Below are positions 1-10,391 of a stretch of DNA of 64,000 bases, in pieces. The notes beneath the pieces were generated by a model. That model searched no databases, was not told the DNA's origin, and worked only from the letters and a program-made list of their open reading frames with translations. This stretch comes from Diphasiastrum complanatum (taxonomy: Eukaryota > Streptophyta > Lycopodiopsida > Lycopodiales > Lycopodiaceae), in assembly GCA_029204225.1 (NCBI GenBank), contig CM055097.1, positions 73,785,880 through 73,849,879 on the forward strand, written 5' to 3'. Position numbers and translations under genes: made by a program. Numbering within the stretch: position 1 is the stretch's first letter; each line of letters opens with the position of its first letter.

Positions 1-1027
1 TATTCTCCAAAACATGTGAGTAAAGCAAAGTGAGTCGCTTCCACTTGCTTGTCTTTCTCTTGATCATCAAAGATATCAAAGATATGAATATCTTCAAACC
101 TGAACCTCTAGAAATACTGCCTCTCAAACATATGATCTAGATCCAACAATATCTCATCAATGCTTAATCTCGAATTCCCACAAAGGTTAGTGAAAACAAT
201 GTCACCAATGTCACCATCATAAATCAAAAGATAGATTCCAAACTTTCCATCCAACATGAAGTAGAATAGGTGAATATGAGTATCAAATCTAATAAATCCA
301 TCCTTCTTGAGTCCATAGCAAACCTCTATAAGCTCACCAATGAGATCTCCCTTGCCTTGAAGAAATTGTCTCTCGATTTGCTCCATGCAGTCTTCTCCAA
401 CCAACCTTTTGCCATCTTGATCATGAGTGATCAATTCACAATCATAGAATCTTTTGAGTTGATGAAGAGATGTGAGATCCATGACTTGGATCTTCCCAAG
501 AACCAATATTCCATTGCTCTTTCCTTCATAAGACTCCCTCTTAATGATTGCGTCATAAGAAGTGGAAACCTCAAGGACATTAGAAGCCATGAAAAAAATG
601 ATTAGTACCTTCAACATAAGAATGATTGAAGCACTCTCTTTTTTCAAACAAGAACTTCTACTCAATGGTTTAGGAATGACTCATATGATAATGATTCTTC
701 CTCACTATCATTCACAATGACATCATTCAAAGTACATCCTACATTGAACTCTTCACATACTTCTCTTCTTCTTGACTTGTGACTATCTCCCTCACCAAGT
801 CTCTTGATAGAACCATTTGATCTACTCTCATGTGACTCTACTTTCTGGAAAAATGACTTTCTTGGACTCATCACAAAAGAATGTAGAAGAACCACCTCCT
901 TCATGCATGCACCTTGAAACATCTTTTTCCATATGATCAAAGAAATCATTAACAACAACCTTTTCCAAGGAAGAACCTGTGAAAGATTCAACTAGTTTCA
1001 TCACATTTTGCAGTATTTCCATATTTG
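1..1027 (-). pseudogene. Unrecognised retrotransposon ORF of element C, diverged copy (partial)
   Basis: This is a minus-strand stretch matching the unknown C-terminal protein of elements D and E. Shared short motifs include NDFFDHMEK, VGCTLND, NDSEEESLSY, MDLTSLHQLK, DGKRLV and SIDEIL, in the same order. Reading runs from about 1027 down to the window edge, through 991-662 and 665-108. It is broken by an in-frame stop near 662 and another at 108, beyond which the homology continues. By eye it is roughly two thirds identical to D/E, with many conservative changes, so it is an older paralogue and not a copy of them. It lies where the downstream part of minus-strand element C is expected. The function is unknown, and the call rests on homology to the two long ORFs. 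Confidence 0.75.
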
Positions 1028-1029
1028 GC

Positions 1030-1627
1030 ATATTGAGGCCAAAACTTGTTTTAGACTTAGAGGTTGACTTTTCAAAGTTCATTAGTCTAAATTTTATTTG
1101 AATAAACACTTTTTGAAAGTGTGGGAAAGATAGAATGCGAGTTTGAGTAGATTCAATTTGAATAAGTTGGGTACATTGAATCTAGACCCAAAATTGGTAG
1201 GGATAGCATTTTGGTGGGAAAGCCAAGTGGCCAAATAGGGTTTGGACCTGCTATAAAAGGATGGAACTCGTGGAGAGAGTCATCTTCTCTCTTCTCTATC
1301 TCATTTCATGCTTATACATGGTTCTCTTGGGTTCTACTATCCATTGGTGCACTATCTTGGTGATTGCTTGCAATTCTATGTGTAGAATGATCTATATTTG
1401 CTATTTTTGGATCCACATGTGTGAAATACAGTAGCTTGCTGGTTTTGTATGGACAGCAACAGTACATAATCATTTCATTCAAGTTTGATCAAGTTCTATT
1501 AGTGTTTGCATCTCAAATTGTGTGTAGATGCTGATTTTTCTACATTGGTGAAATTGGTAGTGTATTTCTCTTTCTAACCAAAGATCATTCAAGTAGATTG
1601 GATCTTAAGGATCTGAAATCTTTCACA
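1030..1627 (+). repeat. 5' LTR of element 1, outer end missing
   Basis: It ends in TTTCACA immediately before the primer site. It aligns over its length with the reverse complement of the LTR at 25,319-25,943, but lacks roughly the first 80 bases. A TATAAAA box lies at 1252-1258. The palindrome variant CACATGTGTG lies at 1414-1423, the place where the related LTR has CACACGTGTG. Confidence 0.75.
1252..1258 (+). promoter_or_regulatory. TATA box in LTR of element 1
   Basis: TATAAAA in the middle of the LTR, followed by a CT-rich stretch, in the usual place for the U3/R boundary of a copia LTR. The related minus-strand LTR has the same box at 25,661-25,668. Confidence 0.5.
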
Positions 1628-1639
1628 TGGTATCAGGAC
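1628..1639 (+). other. Primer-binding site (initiator tRNA-Met)
   Basis: TGGTATCAGGAC directly follows the LTR end. It differs slightly from the canonical TGGTATCAGAGC seen in the other elements. The leader from 1640 to 2227 has no further recognised feature. Confidence 0.7.
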
Positions 1640-2227
1640 TTGTGTCTCAGGTTATGAAGGAGGAAATCAGATCTATCAATGATTTGGTGAAGATATCAAG
1701 TCTAGAGCATGCTAGAGAGGATTCTACACCAAAATCGGATTTTTTGCTTTGTAGATTGGATCTTTTGTAGATCAAAAACACTAAATAGGTCAATATACTT
1801 GTTCAATTCTGTTTTTTGAATTCACATGCTGGATTTGGCCGATTTTTGGATCATTGGTTCAGCCTAAGTGGTGGCTTATAGATTGCATATCAAATTTTCA
1901 GCATTTGCATGTAGATTTGGAATAGTCAATTTTTTGTGATTTTGTCAAAACCCTAATTTTAATTGATTCTCTAGATAGTGAGGTTGCTGGACCTCATTTG
2001 AGTGTGTTTCAATCTTAGGAAGTGGCAAAAGTCATTAGATTGAGGATAGATCATAGGTTGATCAAGATTCCATGATTCTATGTGTTGATTTGCTTGGATA
2101 AGTGCTAGAAGAGAATTTGTGAGATAGTTTCAAATCTTGGTGATTTCTTTTGAAATCATTTGTTGTTGTTCAAAGGAGTGCTTTGTGCATTGAAGCAGGT
2201 TGAAAGAGAAGATCAGGTCATTGCTAC

Positions 2228-3733
2228 ATGGCAACCTCAATTGGAGTCATGTTGGAAGCCAATGATAGGCTTACCTCAAGTAACTATTCATTATGGAAAG
2301 TGAGAATGGAGTCACTTCTTGAGATGAATGATTTTTTGGATATTGTTGTAGGTTTGGAGGAGAGACCAGCAACACAACAAGATCAATTGAGGTATGACAA
2401 GAGGGCCAAGAAGGCTCTACACATGATAAAGATGAATGTTACCAATGAACTTCTCAAGGAAGTTGGTAAGTGCACATCATCTTTGGAAGCTTGGAATTCA
2501 TTGAAGAAACTTTATGAATCCAAGTCTACTTCTAGAGTGTTGACTCTAATAAGGCAAATCTTTTCTTGTTTGCAAAAGAATGAAGAAAGTCCAAGTACTT
2601 TTGTTTTGAAAATGAAAGCATTGAATGATGAGTTAGCTTGCATAGATGAAAGCATTAAGGAAGGAGAACTTATTCAAGTGATTCTTAATGGCTTGTTGGA
2701 TGCTCATGCTAACATTGTTCAAAGTATTGCTATTCAAAAAACTTTGACAAGTTTTATGGATCTTCAAGAGATCTTGATCAATGAGGAATATAGGCTTCAA
2801 GCAAGAGGTGGATCTACATCGACACTTCAAGAGGATGCTATGTTCACAAAGGGCAAATTCAAGGGCAAAACCAAAAGCAAAGAGGATAGATCAAAGCTCA
2901 AGTGCTTCTATTGTGGCATCAAAGGACACTTTGCAAGTGAGTGCTACAAGAAGAAGAGAGATCAAGGAGACAAGCAAGGTAATCTTACTCTTGATGAGGA
3001 TGGTTTGGATGTGCAAGATGCAAATGATTATGCTTTTGTGATGTCTTCATGTATGCTTGCTAATGATGAAGATCTAGATCCTTGGTGGATTGATAGTGGA
3101 GCAAGTTCACACATGACCTTTCACAATGAGTACTTCACTTCTTTGTTGGCATATGGAGATGACAATAGGGTGATCTACACGGCCAATGATGGTGAGTGTG
3201 CAATCAAAGGGATTGGCACAATTCCTATTTCTCTCTCTACAAATAGGAATGTTCATTTGGAGGATGTCTTGTTTATTCCATCTATTACCAAGAATTTGCT
3301 TAGTGTGAGTCAAATGCTAAGTAAGGGCCTCAAGGTAGAGTTTGATGGAGATGCTTGTTTGATCACAAGGAAGGATGTCTTGATTGGAAAAGGTAAAAGA
3401 CAAGGGAAGTTGTTCAAACTTGATGCTTGTGTTATTGCTAACCAAGTTGGATGTGTTGCAAGGGAGCAAATTTCTATTCAAGAGGTTTGGCACAAAAGGA
3501 TGGGACACCTCAACTTCAAGTCATTGGAGGTAATGGCAAGGAAGAAGGTTGTGATTGGTCTTCCAAGTTTCTTAAGTAGTGACAAGCATGTTTGTGAGTC
3601 TTGTGCTTTGTCTAAGTCACATAGACTACCTTATACTAGATCTATTTCTAGATCTACAAAGCCTTTTCAACTTGTACATTCGGATATTCATGGATTTACT
3701 ATAATTAGCAATAGTGGAGCAAAGATTATGTAA
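2228..3733 (+). pseudogene. gag-protease-integrase N-terminus of element 1
   Basis: Copia polyprotein beginning at ATG 2228, after a leader resembling that of C. In order it has the gag domain (NYSLWKVRMESLL near residue 20), a CX2CX4HX4C zinc knuckle (CFYCGIKGHFASEC) and an aspartic protease motif (WWIDSGASSHM). The integrase zinc domain (WHKRMGHLN and CESC) follows, with the first catalytic aspartate in HSDIHG. The frame is lost near 3727-3733 and again near 3755, so integrase is not made as one protein. Gag through the zinc knuckle is intact and could still be expressed. The role is nucleocapsid formation plus polyprotein processing. Confidence 0.85.
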
Positions 3734-3739
3734 CATTCA

Positions 3740-4653
3740 TTGATGATTTTAGTAGATCTATCTACTAAAGAGCAAGGATGAAGTGTATGATGTCTTTGTC
3801 AAGTTCAAGAATGCAAGGGAGAACCAATTCTCCACAAAGATCAAGTGCTTGAGAGGTGACAATGGTGGTGAGTACATATCTAACAAGTTCAAGGCCTTTT
3901 GTGATGAGCATGGGATCAAGAGGGAGTATACAACATCAAGGACCCCACAACAAAATGGAGTGGCTGAAAGGAAGAATAGAACTTTATGTGAAAGTGCTAA
4001 AGCTATGAGGTTAAGTGCTAATCTTGACAAACCATTTTTGGGATCAAGCTTTGTTGTGTGCCAATTTCTTGTGCAATAGGTGGCCGAGTGCTATTTTGGA
4101 TGGAAGGACACCTTTTGAGATGTTATTCAAGAGGAGGCCGAGAGTCAACTTTCTAAGAACCTTTGGATGCACATGTTATGTCAACATTACTCTTGATGAT
4201 AGGACCAAGGAGGATCCATCTTCAAGAAGAGGTATTTTTGTTGGATATAGTGAGGTGAGTAAAGCCTACAAGGTTTACATTCCTTCTACTAACAAAGTGA
4301 TTGCTGGTAGAGATGTCATTTTTGATGAGGGAAACATTCCAAAGGTTTCTTCAAGCATGATTGATGGTAAAGTAGATGGATCTAACATTCTTGGTGTTGA
4401 TGAGAAGGATCCTACTTTGGATGGTGGTGATGATGGACCTTCATCAAGTCAAAAGCCAAGGAGAACATCAAGAGAAAGACAAGTACCTTCAAGGCTCACA
4501 TATGATCAAAAGGGTAAGCAAGTAGTTTCTGGAAATTATGTTGCTTTCCTAACCTCTTTGGATGATCCTACAAGTATAGATCAAGCAAGGAAAGAAGAGG
4601 AGTGGATCCAACCAATGGATCTTGAGTATCGATCTCTAATGAAGAGTGGAACA
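3740..4653 (+). pseudogene. Integrase core and hinge of element 1, frameshifted
   Basis: Continuation of the pol of element 1. It includes RGDNGGEY (second catalytic Asp), NGVAERKNR (catalytic Glu) and the integrase C-terminus (GCTCYVN, EDPSSRRGI, GYKVY-like, RDVIFDE). The serine-rich hinge follows, with the conserved PSRLTY. A frame change near 4036 separates 3783-4079 from the frame 4015-5841. The last recognisable pol residues are the start of RT (EYRSLMKSGT), where a normal element would continue W-x-L-V. The unknown module begins in frame right after that. Confidence 0.85.
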
Positions 4654-5711
4654 TCTTTTGGAGGATCTTCTTGTGTACATGGAGCTATGCAAGTGGATGG
4701 ATGTTATCTTGCTGTAAAATCAAGTAATGGATCTGGAAAACAAATTTTGTTCAATGACTTTGATGGTCAAGTTGAAGATCAAGAGGGTGATCTCAAAGCA
4801 CTTCTAGTCAAAAGGGAAGTTGGCAATTTGGAGCTAGTCAAGAGCATCAAAGGAGAGGTAATTGGCAAAGGTGTTATGGATCTATTTTTGCAGCATATTG
4901 AAGACCCAAGTAAGGTCAAAGGATCAGCAAGGAAGTTTTGTTCAATTTTACTTTACTTGTTCTATCTCATGTTTGAGCAATTTCATGTGGATGTGTGCAA
5001 ATTGTCAAGATATGATAAAACTAGCTACATTGGTGAGCATTGTTTTGATGTTGGATTTGTACTAGCATTCTTGGATGATTTTGCTGATGGAAATGAAGCT
5101 ATTGGAGGTTCATTATGTCACTCATCCATGGCTAAGTTCTCAAGTGTTGAGCTACTTGGTGCCAATACTTGGAGATTGTCAATTTTTGGTGAATTCATTG
5201 TCATTTTCTTGTGTCAAGTAGATCTTGAAGATGGACTAGTGCAAACTACTTGGTTTATGGAGTCATGTGGTGCTGGATTTGCATCATTAATGTACTCACC
5301 TACTCATGGATTTCCAAGGTTTGATGGTTTCTTGTGGCAAGATGAAGATGGAGGCTCATTCATGGAGTATCATGGTGGATACAAGGCAACAAAGGACAAA
5401 GGAGGAGGAGACATGCAAGCAAAAGTTGATCACTCACATTTATTGTTTGTTTGCTGTATTTTTCCAGAGAGTTCAGAGTTGGAAGCATGGTGGAATCATC
5501 TCACTTACATTCTATTTGATTCTTCATGTTCTAGTCACATTTTTACATGTAAAATTGATGTAAGAAATAGTGAAGCATCCCAAGTGGACACTACTCTCTA
5601 TATCAATTATGGTTGTTTCTATTTTGAGCATTACATGATCATTGAAAGAAGGTCTATTCTTAGGAAGAATATCATTCTTATGATGGATCAAAGTTCTATT
5701 GTCAAAAACTA
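4654..5711 (+). CDS. Unknown module replacing RT/RNase H in element 1
   Basis: About 350 codons in one open frame, continuous with the hinge upstream and pol tail downstream (frame 4015-5841). It has no RT or RNase H motif. It aligns with the C-terminal half of the unknown protein of D and E: LVKSIK, MDLFLQ, SFMEYHGG, KIDVRNSEAS and SIVK recur in the same order, at roughly 40-50 percent identity by eye. It also contains MESCGAG and YSPTHGFPRF, which in D and E occur near the N-terminus of the unknown region. That suggests an internally repeated or shuffled protein. Function unknown. Confidence 0.7.
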
Positions 5712-5803
5712 TGCTAGGAGCAAGCATATTGAGATACAATATCATTTTGTGAGGGAGCGAGTCATTGCAAAGGAGGTGGAGCTTCAACATGTGTCTTCAA
5801 GGG
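5712..5803 (+). pseudogene. RNase H tail of element 1 pol
   Basis: After the unknown module the frame re-enters ordinary copia pol at RSKHIEIQYHFVRE and continues to ELQHVSS, the region just before the usual ADIFTKPL. It stops at a junction near 5803, where the sequence becomes the reverse complement of element C gag. The polypurine tract and 3' LTR are absent. Confidence 0.8.
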
Positions 5804-6446
5804 AATCTTTACTTTTTCCAAAAGAAGAAGGCTCACCTTGATCTTGTCCTTTAGACCACTTGCCTTTGCCTTTGCCCTTGAACTTGCCTTTGATAAACAT
5901 AGCCTCCTATTTATAATGAGATGTCGATGTAGATCCACCTCCTCTTGATTGAAGCCTATATTCCTCAGTCACCAAGATCTCTTGCAAATCCACAATACTT
6001 GGCAAAGTCTTTTGAATAGCAAAACTTTGAACAAGATTAGCATGATCATCCAACAAGCCATTAAGTATAACTTGAACAAGTTTTACCTCCGTAATGCTTT
6101 TATCAATACATGCTAACTCATCATGGATTGCTTTAACTCTCAAAACAAAAGCATGAGTACTCTCTTCCTTCTTTTGCAAACTTTGAAAAATTTGCCTCCT
6201 AAGAGTAAGCACTCTTAATTTAGACTTGGATTCATAAAGCTTCTTCAAAGCTTCCCAAGCCTCCGAAGATGATGTGCACTTACCAACTTCCTTGAGAAGC
6301 TCATTGGTAATATTCATCTTAATCATGTGTAGAGCTTTCTTTGCTCTCTTGTCATACCTCACTTGATCTTGATGTGCTTGAGGCCTCTCCTCCACACCTG
6401 CAACAATCTCCATCAACTCATTCATCTCCAATAAGGACTCCATCCT
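5804..6446 (-). pseudogene. gag of element C, main part
   Basis: Minus-strand copia gag (MESLLEMNELMEIVAGVEERP...). It reads from the insertion point of element B at 6446 down to 5907, where a TAG stop interrupts it. The lysine/glycine-rich linker (KGKFKGKGKGK) then continues to about 5804. The N-terminal codons lie beyond the insertions at 15,049-15,117 and 19,142-19,157. The zinc knuckle that should follow the linker is missing, because the homology stops at the junction with element 1. The protein is closely similar to the gags of D, E and M. Confidence 0.85.
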
Positions 6447-6710
6447 TGTTAAAAATTCACAATTCTAGCTTGACTAGTTTTGGTCATATGACTTGTAAAT
6501 AGTTAGATGGTCATGATGTGGCTTGTCACACGTGCCAAATAGCATAGGATTCCATTCATAAGGATGTTCTCAAGTAGACCTAAGTGTTAGAACCTTTGGA
6601 ATGAGTCCAAATTATGCTTAGATACAAGGGAGAAAAAATAGGAGCTATTTTTGGTAATTTTTGCATTGTTCTCCAAGATTCCAACCCTAACTTGGTAGGG
6701 ATGAAAGATC
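6447..6710 (+). repeat. 5' LTR of element B, part 1
   Basis: The first 264 bases of the LTR, ending in the target site AGATC where element A inserted. CACACGTG occurs at 6527-6534. The remainder is at 9170-9580. Confidence 0.95.
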
Positions 6711-7365
6711 TGTGAAAATTGTCAACATTTCCTAGCTAGTTTGAGACCTAAATTGGCTAAAATTGTAAATAGTTTTGGTTCTGGAGTTTTGCACGTGTGA
6801 ACTAGGCCACAATGTTTTTATTTACTGTATTTTTTCAGTATGATGAAGTGTCAAACTTCATACCCTTCAAAATGAGACCATTTTGATGTATTTTGGTCAT
6901 ATAAGCCATTTTTAGCTATTTTTCCTATATAGGGAATATCTAGGGTCAAGTACCTTCTAGAGAGAGGAGAGAGAGTCATCTTCCTCATCCATAAATAGTA
7001 GGGAAGTCGTGGAGAACAGGTTGGAGAAACCTTTTGTATGCTTCATTGAGATCAATAGATCATTGTCATTGTTTCTTCCTCCATTGAGAGCATTGTTGTG
7101 TGTATTGTCTTCAAGCTATTGTGTATGATCTTAGGTGCTTTCCAAAAGTGATAGGCTGATGTATTATGGACTGTATAATGCTATTTTGGGCCGCACTTGA
7201 TGTTTATGGAAGTTTCCATTTGTGATAAATGCTTTTTGATCAAGTTCTTTGCATTCTAGGTAGCATAGAATGTGTTGCCAATTCCTAGCTTATGTAGTTT
7301 GGAGTGCAAGCATTCAAGCCAATGATCTTGGAGTTTAGATCCACTTAGGATCTGTATTTTTCACA
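6711..7365 (+). repeat. 5' LTR of element A
   Basis: 655 bp, TGTGAAAA...TTTTCACA. It contains CACGTGTG at about 6792-6799, an AGAGAGGAGAGAGAG purine tract and a TATA-like CATAAATAG. The last ~230 bp are nearly identical to the LTRs of D and E, while the first part is clearly diverged. Confidence 0.97.
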
Positions 7366-7377
7366 TGGTATCAGAGC
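7366..7377 (+). other. Primer-binding site of element A
   Basis: TGGTATCAGAGC directly after the LTR, complementary to the 3' end of initiator tRNA-Met, as is usual for plant copia elements. Confidence 0.9.
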
Positions 7378-8049
7378 TGGTTGGCTTCTATTTACAGTAA
7401 GTATTCCATTTTTGGTGATATTTGGATGTTTGATCAAGTTCTAGCATGATTTTGCATTGCTTTGTTGATCAAATCTTACTAACCTTTGTTTTGTGAGTTG
7501 AACTTGTGGATCAAAAGCATATTTCAGGTCTATTGAAGATCAGAGGCTGAAAAGAAACTATTTTGGATCAGATCATAACACCTAATCATTTGTGATTGTG
7601 AGGCTTGTGCATATTCAATACTAACAATGTTCTTTTCAATCCTATTGTTGACAATCTCCATTCTTGGATGAACACTCTCCTTAAGTGGATGAAACTTCTC
7701 CTTAAGTGGATGACAAATGCTCTTTTGAGTGAGTTGTAATTCTCCTAAAGGCTGAGCAAAGCTCCCATTTGGATGAAAGATCCCCTTTTTTGGGTGAACA
7801 TATTGTAAGCTCCATTGTGAAGAGCATATTGTAAAGATTGTCATCAATTTTGGCATAATTTTTGGTGTACTTTGTTGAGCATGTAAGTAACTCTCCTTAT
7901 GTAATTTGATTGGAGCATTTGCTGGAAGGTGTTAACCATTATGCAAGTGTGTTTTCAGGTTCTTAACAGGTTGAGGAACATTCTCATGTGAAGTGATCTT
8001 AGATCTACATCTAAACACCAAGATTTGACAAGATAGTGAAGCTAGTCTT
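7378..8049 (+). other. Leader of element A (shared with E and M)
   Basis: A non-coding leader nearly identical to 20,249-20,935 and 62,688-63,365. It includes a short imperfect repeat built on TCCTTAAGTGGATGA near 7678-7712. The antisense strand is open for 108 codons (7856-7530). The leader breaks at about 8050, in the shared stretch TCTTGTGA, and jumps directly into RNase H. Confidence 0.8.
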
Positions 8050-8514
8050 GTGAAGTCAACAAGTGCCTTTGCAATCTATCTTGGAGATGGAGTGGTCTCA
8101 TGGCTATCAAAGAAGCAACCAACTATCTCTCTATCTTCCACCGAAGCTGAGTACAAGGCATTAACAACATGCACCAAGGAGATTCTTTGGATCAAGAGGA
8201 TGTTATTGGATCTTCACTTGCTGGAACCAGAGAAGACTCCAATCATACTTTGTGATAACCTTTCAGCCCAAAGCTTGGCAAGCAATCCTGTTTTTCATGC
8301 AAGGAGCAAGCACATTGAGATTGCTCACCATTTTGTGAGAGATCAAGTCATTGCCAAAGAGGTGGAGCTTCAACATGTCTCTTCAAAGGAGTGTGTGGCT
8401 GATATCTTCACCAAACCATTGGGAAAGGACCTATATTTAATGCATAGATCTAATCTTGGAATGTGCTCAAAGACTATGTTGAAACTAGCATCCAATGTTG
8501 AAGAGGGAGTGTGA
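8050..8514 (+). pseudogene. RNase H and pol C-terminus of element A
   Basis: 154 codons of copia RNase H: KSTSAFA, GVVSWLSKKQ, SLSSTEAEYKAL, CDNLSAQSLASNPVFHARSK and ADIFTKPLG. The end KLASNVEEGV is followed by TGA at 8512-8514. The stop codon lies inside the LTR, which begins at 8510. The ATG at 8050 is a by-product of the deletion that fused leader to RNase H. This gives the natural pol end of the A lineage. The same ending, VEEGV plus GAAGAGGGAG, is seen just after the unknown ORF in D and E. Confidence 0.9.
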
Positions 8515-9164
8515 AAATTGTCAACATTTCCTAGCTAGTTTGAGACCTAAATTGGCTAAAATTGTAAATAGTTTTGGTTCTGGAGTTTTGCACGTGTGAA
8601 CCAGGCCACAATGTTTTTATTTACTGTATTTTTTTAGTATGATGAAGTGTCAAACTTCATACCCTTCAAAATGAGACCATTTTGATGTATTTTGGTCATA
8701 TAAGCCATTTTTAGCTATTTTTCCTATATAGGGAATATCTAGGGTCAAGTACCTTCTAGAGAGAGGAGAGAGAGTCATCTTCCTCATCCATAAATAGTAG
8801 GGAAGTCGTGGAGAACAGGTTGGAGAAACCTTTTGTATGCTTCATTGAGATCAATAGATCATTGTCATTGTTTCTTCCTCCATTGAGAGCATTGTTGTGT
8901 GTATTGTCTTCAAGCTATTGTGTATGATCTTAGGTGCTTTCCAAAAGTGATAGGCTGATGTATTATGGACTGTATAATGCTATTTTGGGCCGCACTTGAT
9001 GTTTATGGAAGTTTCCATTTGTGATAAATGCTTTTTGATCAAGTTCTTTGCATTCTAGGTAGCATAGAATGTGTTGCCAATTCCTAGCTTATGTAGTTTG
9101 GAGTGCAAGCATTCAAGCCAATGATCTTGGAGTTTAGATCCACTTAGGATCTGTATTTTTCACA
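8510..9164 (+). repeat. 3' LTR of element A
   Basis: 655 bp, the same ends as the 5' LTR. It is preceded by a purine-rich GAAGAGGGAG tract. It contains CACGTGTG near 8591-8598. Confidence 0.97.
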
Positions 9165-9169
9165 AGATC

Positions 9170-9580
9170 CACCAAAATTAGCATTAGGGATAGGTTTAGG
9201 GCTACTCATACCTGCCCAAAACCGTGATGGATCATGTATATATAGGTGATGATATCTCACCAAAATCAATCAAGCAATTTCATGTTTTTTCTCTCATAAT
9301 GGTGCAATTGCTCTCTATGTTCATAATTGTTTGAGTACTTGTGATTACTAATGATTATAGGATTGAATGTAGGTCTGGTGTACAGTACTCAGACTGTGGG
9401 AGGCCGTACTTTCACACGTGTGAAGCCTTCTTCAAGGATTTGGGCCATTTAGTGAGGTTCAAGCATAGATTTCTGATGGATTTTGATGGTTCAACTTGTG
9501 CTAATCTTATGAAATCATAATCTATTGTTTCCCTCATCATTTCAAGTGTTTCAGGATACTTATTTGCTGTAATTTTTACA
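9170..9580 (+). repeat. 5' LTR of element B, part 2
   Basis: The remaining 411 bp of the LTR after element A and its target duplication. It contains a TATATATA box near 9237-9245 and CACACGTGTG at 9413-9422, and ends ATTTTTACA. Confidence 0.95.
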
Positions 9581-9593
9581 TGGTATCAGAGCC
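9581..9593 (+). other. Primer-binding site of element B
   Basis: TGGTATCAGAGCC directly after the LTR end. The leader from 9594 to 10,391 shows no other feature I can name. Confidence 0.9.
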
Positions 9594-10391
9594 TAAAGGC
9601 TGAAATGAGCTAAATCCTTGGTTTTCATTCAATTTGATCACAATTTTTGATCTAAATCTTGTGTAGATTGGATCTTAGCATCTAGTATTGATTCTAGAAC
9701 TCAAAGTGAGTTAAATACATTGGAGATTGGTGTTGTGTGACTTCATTTGCAGGTGTTTAGGTGTCTAAAACCAGAGGCAAAGTTGAATTCAATTCACATT
9801 ACCAAGATAGCAAGTTTTGCTTGCTCCAAGCATTGATTTCTAAGCGAGTTTTGGAGGTGATTTCATAGAGGAGGCTTTCTAGCATTCAAGGAGAGGGAAG
9901 ATCAGAGTTTTGGGGACTCTTCAAGGCTGTTCTAAGGTTTAGTAGGCACCTCCTAAAGTGATTTAGGTTCAGTCCAACCATTGCTTGACTTATGCACCAA
10001 ATTAGATCAATTTTTCATCAATTTTGATCATTTTTTGCTTGTGATTGGATAGTAGATTGTGTTGCATCCTCATTAAGTTCCATTTAGATCTTTTACAAGT
10101 GATTTTGGAAGTATATTAGGTTGCTGAAATTCACTCTTGATCAGATCATTTGGAAGCTTTAATATTCTTTATAGAAAGAGGGGCAATTCTACTAGTATTG
10201 TCTACTTCAATCAAGCAAGTGCATTGTTTCTAGTATTCTATGATTTGATTTTGTTAGAGATCATTCTTAGATCTTTATAGGAAGTCTATTACTGATCTTT
10301 TCAGGTCCCTAAGAAGTGGGATAAGGTAGACCTTCAATCAAATCAATAGAAGTAACCTTCATTTGTGTCAAGTCCTTGATTAGGAGACTAG

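Larger units (their letters stand above)
1030..5803 (+). mobile_element. Element 1: rearranged Ty1/copia element with RT replaced by unknown module
   Basis: It has a 5' LTR truncated at its outer end, a primer-binding site, a leader, gag, protease and integrase. An unrelated module then sits in place of RT and most of RNase H, followed by a short pol tail. No 3' LTR and no target duplication are present. Both outer edges abut minus-strand sequence of element C: its unknown ORF on the left and its gag on the right. Element 1 therefore lies inside C in opposite orientation, but the ends were lost through deletion or inversion. Edges are accurate to about 10 bases. Confidence 0.75.
6711..9164 (+). 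mobile_element. Element A: internally deleted copia element nested in the LTR of B
   Basis: Two 655-bp LTRs (6711-7365 and 8510-9164) start TGTGAAAATTG and end TTTTTCACA. The target duplication AGATC is at 6706-6710 and 9165-9169. The internal region is only 1,144 bp: primer site, leader and the last part of pol. Few LTR differences are visible (for example ACTAGG/ACCAGG and TTTCAG/TTTTAG), so the insertion is young. It lacks gag, protease, integrase and RT and must depend on a helper. Confidence 0.97.
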
